From assembly GCA_002633005.1 (NCBI GenBank), contig NMRA01000039.1:177225-241224 (forward strand): DNA of 64,000 nucleotides, written 5' to 3'. The stretch's first letter is position 1. The number at the start of each line of letters is the position of its first letter. This DNA comes from Phoronis australis (Eukaryota > Phoronida > Phoronidae). Of the stretch, positions 38,601 through 49,000 are shown in pieces. The translations under genes were made by a program, and so were the position numbers. Below the pieces are notes generated by a model that saw only the letters and a list, made by a program, of their open reading frames with translations, had not been told where the DNA came from and ran no database searches.

Positions 38601-41600
38601 TGTTTTCAAAAGTCCACAAATTATGACCTCATCATTCCACATCCTGTGGTGCTGAATTTCGGTGACGTTCAGCTGTCGTGACTGGGAATTGGTGGTCATT
38701 TGGTTGGATTTTTAGTTGTGTAATGCACCTATAATCACACAAGGTTAATGTTCAAAAAGGTGTATCATTCGATCGTCTTCTACGTTTCGTGCACAGTTCA
38801 AGTCATGATAACTATGAACTAAGCTGATTTCCGCCCATAATACCGAATTTACCATTAATATTTGAGTTAGTCATCATATCCATTACTTTCATAACCCAGG
38901 AATCATAACCAAAAAAAAAACGGTCAGCGGGCATGCGTTGTCAACTTAAAATATCACCCTCAGTGGAGTTAGTTTAGATGGGTTGCAACAATATTTCATT
39001 CCATAGCCAGTTTTTACCCAGAAATATCAGGAAGCCAATGCCTGGTTCGCTGGAGTGTCCACGACTTACACAGCAGCGTGGCAGGATTTACATGGATTGT
39101 GCAGTTCTTACACAGATTACATGCTTTTGACACGGATAACACATCTTTTCAATGCTCAAAAGCATTAAATCCGCATACAATTCTCACTTTAACTTAATTA
39201 CAAAAGCAATGACTATGTTGGAAATGCCAAGTCATACACCTGAGAAACTCCGAACATGCACCAAATGAAGTTAACTGTTCCTGAAAAAACGTCGCAAAAA
39301 CCGTCAACTGGTGTTGACTTGGGCATGTGGTTTTTTCATCATTCGGAGTATCAGGTGATCCCTAACTACAGTTCCTGTAATAATTTTACATCTATAAACC
39401 ACGTGCTGGAAATGACTACACAACCCACCCGCTGCTTTCCAGAATCTCAGTAACCACAGTAATTAATACGAGTTGTAATAAAAGTTTTTCTTCGACTAAG
39501 CTTGCTACAGCATAGCCAAATTTAAAATGATTGACAAAATACCTTTTTCTGGTAGTCTGTAGTGGCCAATGCTTCTTTCCAGCCTTCTTCCTATTTAAGA
39601 GAAACACAACATTCACTTGGTTATAACAATGAAGCCCTAGTATGAAATGTTTTCAATCTGCTTTAGACTGTAACCCAGTCCACACAGTTTCTTATCATGT
39701 TGTATATCCCCAGTAAAGGGTCGCACCAGCATTTTAAGCTGCTTTGGTGATGGTGTCCAACACTGTGCACTCAAATGCATTGCTTAACAAAGCCAACACT
39801 GCAGTTATAACTGTGCAAACAAAGCCCTGTGTTTATATTGTCTGTATCACCTGTTCAAGCTCTTTAGCTTTTTTGAATGGTAGAATATTTTTTGTGTTGA
39901 AAATTTGGATTTGTGACAAAAGATATTCTTACCAAATTTTTAAACTTTAGAAATTGGTCAATTTATTAAGACTTGCACCTTATGAATGTCTTCAGGATTT
40001 CAGCTGTACTACTTAAACTAAGTCTAGTTATTAGCGATCGAGATTACCATACCAATATTAAGCACTCTCTAATAACCCTGGTTTTAGTTTATTAAATAAT
40101 TAAATGCTTTCGGGGAAGTGGATTTTAGCTGCTAAAAGGTTTTGCGAAAAGTGCCTTAAGGGCTGAACACGTCATGTATGGAATGATGCAGTCTTGTATG
40201 TTTACACACCAGCATACCATGCTCTCCAGTAGAGCTCTTCAACAACACTTCTAGTCAAAGAACTAATTATGCCATTCAGTCTGGGAGTTTTAAACATTTG
40301 CCAAGCTGGCTCAGACAAAATATATTGCACTTTCCCTGTCTTTCTCTGCACATGAATGTGGAGTAAAAATTGAAAATACAGCAAACATTTAATACGTGTA
40401 CAATCATTGACAGAGAGTGCAACAAGTACTTAATATAAGTCTTCACAACAGAAATAGAAATAGAAAAATAGAATATTTAATGCGTTGCTTCTCGTATTAA
40501 ATAATTCTTATCCCCCAAGTCCATATTACCATTTGTTTTAACTGCTACCGCTATTTCTCCGTCTCTAATTAGAACGAATCATTTTACCACCTTTGATATA
40601 CTGTTACCACCTTTGACATACTGTTACCACCTTTGATATACTGTTACCATTTGCTCCCTTTGACTACACAGTAAGGGAATTTTACAGTTTCTACAGCATC
40701 CAATCGTAAATAAACACACCTAATGTCCTGGCATCATCAAAGAAAAGTGAAATTCCACAGCCAGCCAATAACCTTACAACGGAAGCCATAATTGTACTGT
40801 GTTTCAGTCAACCAGAGGGTAAAATAAGTATCGGCGACTGTGCACATAAACAGATGATTACTTACATCTCTTAAAAAGGCGAAGAACATCTTATCATGAC
40901 AAAGCACGGGATGGGCAGCAATTCTGAGCAGCAAATTCTGAAAAATGTGAGGTTTTCATTACAACCCAGCTCGAACTGTGAAGTGTGGCAGAGTCTTGTG
41001 AGAGCTAATGTTACATTTGGAAAGCATCAAAGAATAACCAGAATTGTCTTTGCATCATAGATGAGGTTCTGAAAACAACTGAAAGCAAAAAGCCAACTTG
41101 ATATCAAATTAATGTAATTAGTTTCTGCTTTTAAGAACTACCAAAAAAAAACGAGATTCAGGTACTAATTTTACTTACATTTTTCTGCAATTAAGAGTCC
41201 ACACACATTATTACAAAATATTTTCAAATGCAGATTGCCCAACAGAATTATGCTCATTGGCAAGAGTGAGTTTGAAAGTCATGAATGCGATGAGACCAGG
41301 TATTTAGGGTTGAGACCCAGTATGGCTGACGGGAAGACTATAATTTTCAGCATGGAACGTATGGTTATAAATGTCACCAAAGAGCAATTGGTAAAGTTTA
41401 CAGCCTTTGCAACAAATGAAGTAAACCTTTAAAAAGAGCAACGCAGAGCATTGAAATGCGCCCACAACACTGCAAACGGTGTGCATCCATGGGTGCTTTT
41501 AGTATCATAGAAATGACCTTAGATAGACGTGCAGAATGTGTCGACACCATCCAAATTGAGAAGGAGGAGACATCTCTGTAATACACAAATATCTGCCAAA

Positions 41601-42460
41601 TTTCATGGAAATCCATTAAAGGAACTCCAAAGTTACAGAGGCAAATGTAAAAAAATTGGCACTAAGGGGCACTCCGGTCGTTGCAATTGGTCTGAAGCTT
41701 GCCATCATCTGTTATCAGCTTCATAGAAACATATCTGCCAAATATCACAAAGTTCTTGCAAAGGGTTAAGGAGACAAAATCCCGAATGAGGGGTGCCAGG
41801 TTAGTGAAACCCATCTGAAAATCAATGTCAGTCGCTGTCTCCTAATTAGCAACACAACTGCCAATTTTCATTATTCTTCAAGCGGTTTAACAGACAGAAA
41901 TGCAAACGCATACAAATTATTGATTAAAGCATGTTATTAGCACATGTTTAAGAAGTTTAAATTTATGGCATTCAGAGCATAGTTTTAATATTATGATCAT
42001 AGCCAAGATTAGTCCAGCGAAGCATCACAACAAATAACAGTCTGCACACAATTCGGGTGATCAGATAAACTAATTGTGCATTGGAGTGGAATCAAACCAC
42101 CAAGGAAATATTGTTTTCATTCGATAATCAAAGAGGATATAGTCCTTTATGGAAGTTCACTTGATGCATGACACCAGGTAGAGTAGTCAGGGGGCCCACG
42201 CTATAATGCCAAACAATAGGTGCCACTAAAGAGTACAAAAAACCCATTTTGCACCAGAAAAGTTTATGAATGTGTTACAGGCAAATAACTCTTGGGGAAA
42301 ATCAAGACTTAAAATTTTTTGTTTAAATATTCGCTGACTAGTAAGTGTGATCTCCAAACATGAACCAGACACAAGTGCTTACCTCAAGGCCAAGTCTCCG
42401 CCTGTCAATAAAATCTGGATCAAATTTGTCTGTTGACAGCTTCTGCCATCCATAGCTGAC
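32616..42460 (-). CDS. SNX4: Sorting nexin 4 (end of PX domain and BAR region); N terminus not found
   Basis: Ten exons in transcript order: 42383-42460, 40866-40937, 39543-39590, 38376-38504, 37050-37177, 36369-36458, 35747-35837, 34857-35011, 33913-34027, 32616-32663. They give 317 residues and a stop. The product follows human SNX4 almost end to end: LSTDKFDPDFIDRRR, LLRIAAHPVLCHDKM (end of PX), ASFRIKKLDPR, NYGRVFSEWSAAESDMGDGL (BAR helix), ILEDEEAFADQLKEY, SRLFGGDTPEQKEQ, DIERFKAQK and a short last exon ending VWQSIKDCFGKI. SNX4 binds phosphatidylinositol 3-phosphate on early endosomes and works in recycling (for example of the transferrin receptor) and in autophagy. The first two thirds of the PX domain, including the RRYSEF-type lipid-binding motif, should lie upstream on the minus strand. 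I could not find it up to 46 kb. Confidence 0.93.
40584..40648. repeat. 20-bp tandem repeat, three units
   Basis: TTACCACCTTTGATATACTG occurs three times in a row, with one substitution in the middle unit. It lies in an SNX4 intron. Confidence 0.9.
41434..41915 (+). mobile_element. Dispersed repeat family copy D (short, degraded)
   Basis: Begins AAAGAGCAACGCAGAGCATTG and AATGCGCCCAC, as copy C does. It continues with degenerate units (for example GGCACTAAGGGGCACTCC at about 41658) but lacks the far terminus. It lies in an SNX4 intron. Confidence 0.65.
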
Positions 42461-42563
42461 CTAAAACAGTTGGAAACGAACTGTTACTGAGTTAAGCAAA
42501 CTTTTAAACTCTACAATATTTAGCACCTCTTTAAACTCAGCCCAACAGATACAATGTACTTAC

Positions 42564-42601
42564 TTGTGGTTCCTCACAAGCCCACTTTTTAATTACTGAA
42601 T
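42564..42601 (-). CDS. Possible additional SNX4 exon (38 bp)
   Basis: A stretch bounded by a TCTGCAG acceptor and a CAA/GTAAGT donor. It would encode about 12 residues (SVIKKWACEEPQ) and would join in phase to the exon at 42460. Human SNX4 has only a few residues at this point, so this could be a lineage-specific insertion or a chance pair of splice sites. Confidence 0.3.
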
Positions 42602-43164
42602 CTGCAGAAACAGTAGAGCACAACTTCCAGAAATACTTGACAATGAAAATAATCAAGCCATTGTGAAGAACAGAATAATTACAGAATATACGTCAACTAC
42701 AACTTTTGTTAATACCTAATACGTATATTGAAATTTGATCCAGCTTTTTATAACCATTGAAATTTCAGCCACTAAAACGTTTGAGTAAAACAGCTTAGTG
42801 TAACCAGTGAACACCGTGCAAATACAAAAACATGATTTCACGATGATTTTAGTGTACTGTATTTGCCCTAACAACCGCCAAGGGCACTTAGAAAAATTCG
42901 TTTCAGGGAGGGCACTTTGTAACCCAAGGCTGTTGAAGGTCTCCGAAACGAGTGAAATCGTAAGCCAAGATTCATCATAACTATGCTCTGTGACGTATCT
43001 GTAATCTATGACGGACTTTCTACAAAATTGGGGTGCAATGCTAACAAACTTTGCTGTTAAATTACGATCATTTCACAGAAAATTGTGCTGAAATCACAGG
43101 GCGAAAATTTGCCATCTGACTGCCTCGCAATCCTCGATATGGCGACTGGAATGCTTGAATAATC

Positions 43165-44370
43165 AAGAGCAACGCAGAGCGTTGAAATGCGCCCACGAAT
43201 GCATTGCAAATGGTGTGCTTTTATGGTCCTTTATTTGTATCATAAAAATTGCCGCTAGATGGCACAAAAACATACAACCCATCCAAAAACGGGATCATGC
43301 CATATTTCATAAAAATCTGTCAAGGAACTTCAGAGAAACAAAGGAAAACAGATTGCCACAAGTGGGCACAATGTCCATTGGATCCGCTGCAGTGGGTTTT
43401 AAGAGATACAACTATGGGTGCAAAACAAAACTACCACTAGGAGTAGCCACAGTAATCAGTGACCATCATCAAAGGTCATCTTCACACTGAGAACATATAT
43501 GCCAATTTTCAAATGATTTGGTTGATACAGGAATGGACACCAAAAACAAGATTTGAAAACAGCAAAAGTGGCCACTAGGTGGTGCAAAATACCTTGATTC
43601 CATCCAAAAACAGGCAGATAGCATCATCACACCAATAGATGCCTATACTTAAAATTTTCTGAAAATCTGTTGAGGACCTTTGAAGATACTAAGTTAAACG
43701 TAAAAACTAAAATTGACACTAGGGGGCACAGTAGTAGTCAGATCTGTCTGAATGTCGCCATCATCCGTAGACCATATCACATAAATACACTTGCTAAATT
43801 AAGTAAAGATCCTGCGAATGGTTTAGGAGATACAGCCATAGGTGCAACAAAAACAAAATTGCCACTAGGAGGCACCACAGTAGTCGAAATTGTCGGAAAA
43901 TCATCGTCAACCGTCCTCTTTATAGTAAGCACATACATGCCAATTTTCACAAGTACCCTTTCAGCGGTTTGGTTGACAGAGGGGTGGACGCAAAAAAACA
44001 AGACTCGAAAACAGTAAAAATGGTCACTAGGTGGCGCAAACTACATCGAATCCATCCGAAAACGAGAAGATAGAGTCATCTTACTAATAGGTGCCCACTA
44101 ACCAAATTTCATGAAAATCTGTTGAGGACTTTTGACGATACAAAGGTAAGCGTAAAAAATTGCCACTAGGGGGCACACCAGTAGTTGGATCCGTTCGAAA
44201 GTTCGATCATGCCGTCCCATTCACGAACGGAACATATATGCCAAATTTCATGAACGTATGTCAAAGGGTTTTAGAGATGCCGGACGCCGGATGGACGCCG
44301 CCCGGAGCGATGGACGGACGGAGATGACGGCATAATGCGTCCACATATAAAGATGTAGGCACATAAAAAT
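43165..44370 (+). mobile_element. Dispersed repeat family copy C (best preserved array)
   Basis: A complete 1.2-kb copy in the opposite orientation to A and B. It starts AAGAGCAACGCAGAGCG and AATGCGCCCAC, and ends GATGACGGCATAATGCGTCC followed by ACATATAAAGATGTAGGCAC. The interior holds eight degenerate units with CCACTAG-type cores at about 43252, 43356, 43434, 43572, 43715, 43862, 44024 and 44163. Spacing is about 145 bp in the second half. It lies upstream of the SNX4 exons found. No transposase is encoded. Confidence 0.8.
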
Positions 44371-44983
44371 ACAGTTTTGACTCAAGCAAATTACCTGAAA
44401 TCCTCCTTAAGTTTTCCAAATAGCGTCCCTAAGATTTTTAAGTTCCCGTGGAGTCGGGATTAATGGCACGTTAAGTACAAATCTGTGCTACATCGTGCCA
44501 TCTATGATCGGCAACACGATAAAAACCTCTGGATGAACACACATGTTGTGTCACGTGACATTTGCTTTGGAGTTCATCTGCGTGTGTTAGTAAGTGAGCA
44601 CGTGCATGTCACCAGAATTCATTTGCCAGTGAGAGTAAACGCAATCTAACAAGCTAGATGTGCATTGTATCTAAAGAAATTAGTACAAGCAGTAGGTCTA
44701 AAGTAGAACGGGTTTCATTCAGCACTTGCCGGTCTCGTGTGCTACATTTGTCTCAGTAAGGCCCATATTAGTCACTGTGTGGCTGGATGCGTACGTGACT
44801 ATCAGTGTAAGCATTCACTGTCAGTGGTCATTTTATCAGATATTTGGCTTTTCTTGCTGATGCTATGCTACCCGTTTCATGAATGCATAGTTCCCGACTA
44901 ATGTCTTTGATGACAGGTACATGTATGTAGCGCACGCTTCTTGGCCACGTGCTTTTGACACTGGCCCAAGATTTTGTTAGTCT

Positions 44984-45184
44984 TTGACTCGTGATTTTAC
45001 GTGTACAAGAGAAATTTGGATTCCTGTCGAGGGCGGGAAATATGTACAATACAATCCCGTTGACAAGTACACTACGTCTGTTCTGAAGGGCCACACCATA
45101 GTGGAATACATTCCTCACAAGGTCAGCAAAACTTTTGTGTTTGTTTTGAAGCACGGCGGAAGTTTGAAGTGTAGTCAAGGCTAA
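44984..45184 (+). pseudogene. Fragment resembling a HIRAN-like domain of uncharacterised invertebrate proteins
   Basis: An open frame of about 66 residues with no ATG reads REIWIPVEGG, then NPVDKYTTSVLKGHTIVEYIP, then HKVSKTFVFVLKHGG and a stop. The order (W.PV.GE, N..D..AV.VL...VVGH.P, ..S..F.FL..GG) matches a small domain I associate with HIRAN-like segments in many uncharacterised, often multicopy invertebrate proteins. It is isolated, has no splice partners nearby and is probably a decayed gene or transposon passenger. The identification is from pattern memory only. Confidence 0.4.
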
Positions 45185-45187
45185 ATA

Positions 45188-46054
45188 CCAACAAAGCAGC
45201 GAGGCTCGTGGTCTACAAATTCTGCACACAATGATTTTTTTTCAGAAATTGTCGGATATTATTGATAAATTGAAGACATTACTGTAGAGTTTTGCAACTG
45301 TAGGTTAGGCATTTTTCGCACGTTCATGTTAATGGACTGGTCACTTATTTTAGCAAAGTCTGAAAACGCGTGGGGGGGCGCTTATAGGGGCATGGATGGT
45401 TATTAGGGCAAATACGGTAAAAATAGTGTGGTGATGAGATGACGATGATGACAATGCGATCATGAAGTTTACATTGCTCATAAGTTTTGTTGAAAACACA
45501 AGATGTATTGGCTCAACCGAGCTTCAAAGCCAGCCTTTGGTAATTTCTCATGGAAGTTCTGTCAAATTGGTAACAATGCATGTAGACGTTGTCCCAAGTA
45601 TCATCATGATTGGACAGAAACAAATAAACATACTAAAATGGACATAAATTCACATTCTAGGAAACATATGAAAAAGAGGGACAGTCACTGTAACTGTACT
45701 ATAGCTTTAACTTTCGTTGGTTTTAATTTATGACTTCATGAGTCAACAGTGTCTTCTATTTCATTCATTTCTATAACTGAAATTTTTGAGTGGTCAATGA
45801 CATCATCGTTTGTGATGTCATCAATAATAACAAGGCAATGAATTTAAGCCAAGAAAGTTCTATTAAGTTACTTACATGCTGAAAATCCTTCAAGCACTTG
45901 TAATAGATGACATTGACATAGATTGAGTACTATCCAAACTCTGGGTAACACAAAAAAGTTATTCCCACATGTGAATTTATATAGAGTGTGAAGTCATCGA
46001 AAGAGGTCAATACGCAAAATACGAGGGATCGCAAATTCAACTCCAGGCATAAAA
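45188..46054. other. Interval upstream of the SLC16 gene
   Basis: No exon that I can support. It should contain the promoter of the SLC16 gene starting at 46055, but no TATA or initiator element is distinctive. Confidence 0.4.
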
Positions 46055-49000
46055 ATGAGCAGTCGATCACGAAAAAAAGGTACGCCCCTAGATATTCGCT
46101 CAGACCACACTATGACACTGTCGTCTTTACACACGGTCGAGAGTATAACAGCAGGATCCAGCCGGAGTATGCAACTAGTACAAAGCAGAAAAACACAGCC
46201 ACCTAAACGGATAGCTCAAAAACCCTCTGGACTGCCGGATATCAAGTTGTCGGAGGTGTACCTTCATCACGACCTACCACATTTAGATCAAGGTTTCGCC
46301 TGGCTAGTGCTAGCAGCCAGCACGTGGCTAACTAGCCTCGTGAGTGGGTTTATTTATTGTCTTGGCATCCTTGTCGAATACTGGAGGTCATACTATGGAT
46401 GTCAAACACCAGGTGCCGTTCTATCGGCAGCCATTATAGGCGCCATGTTTTTTGGAGCAGGTTTGTTCTCCCTATAAGATGCTAAGTCACTCAGTATTGT
46501 ATACATAGATTATAGCCAACAGATTCGCAACTCCGAAATTTTCTTGCAAAATATCCTAGAAGAGGCACAACCCTCAAACTCAGCTTCTGGTTAGTGTATT
46601 AAGATGAGAAAGTATTGCATCTATTTTACTGTCCAGTATAGCAGACGATGAACTTGCCGGAAGTAAAGCGTGTTATGTCTGCCAGGTGTTGTTTAATGAT
46701 AGCGACCTCATGGCTATATGTAAGATCCAAGACTTCGTCCATTGAAAATATACAGAGTTGGCGGTCAGTGTATGGTATATGTCAATACGCTCATGACTGC
46801 AAACAAACACTGACAAAGGGACGTTAACAGAGCAAGTAAATTAACGTGCATCTTCACTCAAAGACCACGTTTTGATTTAGGCCACTGGAATAAACTGATT
46901 TTAACTAACTCCCTCTCAACTGAGATTAGAAATGATGTCTTGGCTGAAGAAAAAATGTCAGTTTGTTTTAGTTTCAGATCAGGTCAATTACTCTTTTCAC
47001 AGTGCTTCAGTTTCAGTAGGCAGAGCAGTACAATTCATTGTGGCCAATTTCAGTTTAATCACAGGATAAGATTGCAATGATGTTAAATGAATACAATAAG
47101 ACTCGCACGATTCAACCAATCACGCTGCATGATTCATGTAGAAATATTTGCAAAATTTTCGCTAAGCATGAAGTGTAATCGGTCAACTTTCTCGAGTCAT
47201 GTTTCGAGAACAGAGGTAAGACCCTGGGCCCTGCACATTTTGTTTATAGCGGCTTTGAATAAAAAGATGCTACAGTAAATCTCAGCATTTTGGACAAAGC
47301 CTAAAATATTCACAAAGCCATACATTTTCGGATCTCTTTTGGCTGTCTAAGAAACTTCTAAAAAACAAATTTTCAACAAGCATAATGATGTTTTATGAAT
47401 TGTATTTATGCCAGGAACGCTGTCCGAGTTTCTGACCAAGAAATATAACTACTGGACGACGGTCATACCGGGCTGCATTCTTTTAAGTGGTGGAGTGGGC
47501 ATGACTGCAATAGCACCTAACATCAGCGTCGTCAACACCACATTGGGGTTATTGGCAGGTAGGGGAAAACACCTCTCGTTCAAGCAGTTTGAACACAGTC
47601 TACCTTTAGTTAAAATAATCATCACAGGGGTAATGTGGTGATATAAGCGCAACCATGTGCATCGTATATACCAGTAACGCAGTCTATGCAGATGATCATT
47701 ACTTTAAACATTTCTAAAAGAGGGGACATAACTTAAAATAGCCTGCAAGGGAGCAAGGCACATCAATAATGCTCTACTCCATTGGAATGCAACTGTCACA
47801 TTTCATTGTAATTCTTCAAATAGCATGACGAATAGGAAGGCGGAAATCAAAGAAAAGACAAAAATAATAAAATGTTACTAGGGGGTAAACCATAGGTCAA
47901 ATCCATTGGAAACAGAGTTAGTGCAACTATCTCCAGGTCTGGAGTTCACCTTATTTACTAAACTTCACCATGATTCATCAACGAACTTGGAAGATTTTTG
48001 AGCCTCGAGTAAAATAACAACTGTTTTGCAGGGATGCCACAGTAGTCGAGCCATAACCTACAATAACTAACTAACTATTAACAAAGCACAGTTTGACAAA
48101 TTGATAATTGCTCAAGATTGATCTTTTACAGGCATGGGGGTAGCATTGGTCTACGCTCCTTCATTAAAAATCTTACAGGAATATTTCAAGGAGCACTTCC
48201 GTATGGCCATGGCAATAGTAATCTCGGTTTCCGGTATAGCGCAAGTGGCTTTTCCAACCTTAGTTCGCTTACTGGTAAACAAACAAGGAAAGACCAGTGC
48301 ATTGACACTAGCAGCGGTATTAATATCAGGTAGTTGCCTATCACTAGAAAAACGTGAGAATTCCATTGTATTGTTGTACCAGCAGAGGTGTTTTCTTAAG
48401 TGGCAAAAATTTATCTAACAGAAGAATTTTGCCCTGTTTAGCTGGCTAACACACAAATATCCAATTAGGTCCTTTATCCTCATAAAATCGAGCTCAGTTT
48501 CATTTTACATAGACAAAAAGAACACCGTAACCATCAGTGACTTAAAAAATGCTTCAGAGTTCTTTGGGTTTTGCCATCCTCAAAATCGGGAATTTGAAAA
48601 TATATTGCATAATACACCGATTGCTTGCAACTTGAGTTGTCAGTTCATTTGACAATAATTCAAGATCAGATGACCATGGGAATAATTCAAATCACAAAGT
48701 CCTTCAGTTAGGAACTCAACACTGATAGCCAAACAGGGGAAAAATGCAACTTTAGGTGACGGTCACTTCTGAATAGACGTATTCATTTAATGACATGTAG
48801 AGTTCAGGGGCCCCTTTCAAGAAGGTGACTTAAGTTCATTTTTGAGTTGCGTCTAAGATTTGTCTCAACTTACAAACTTTAAAACTTCCACGTCCAGTAA
48901 GCTAGTCAAAATTTAGAGAAAGTTAGTAAAAAACTTAAGCCAAACTTATGGTTTCTTCCTTGAAATGAGCTTGAGGCAAATTTAAGTTTTGTCATAAAAT

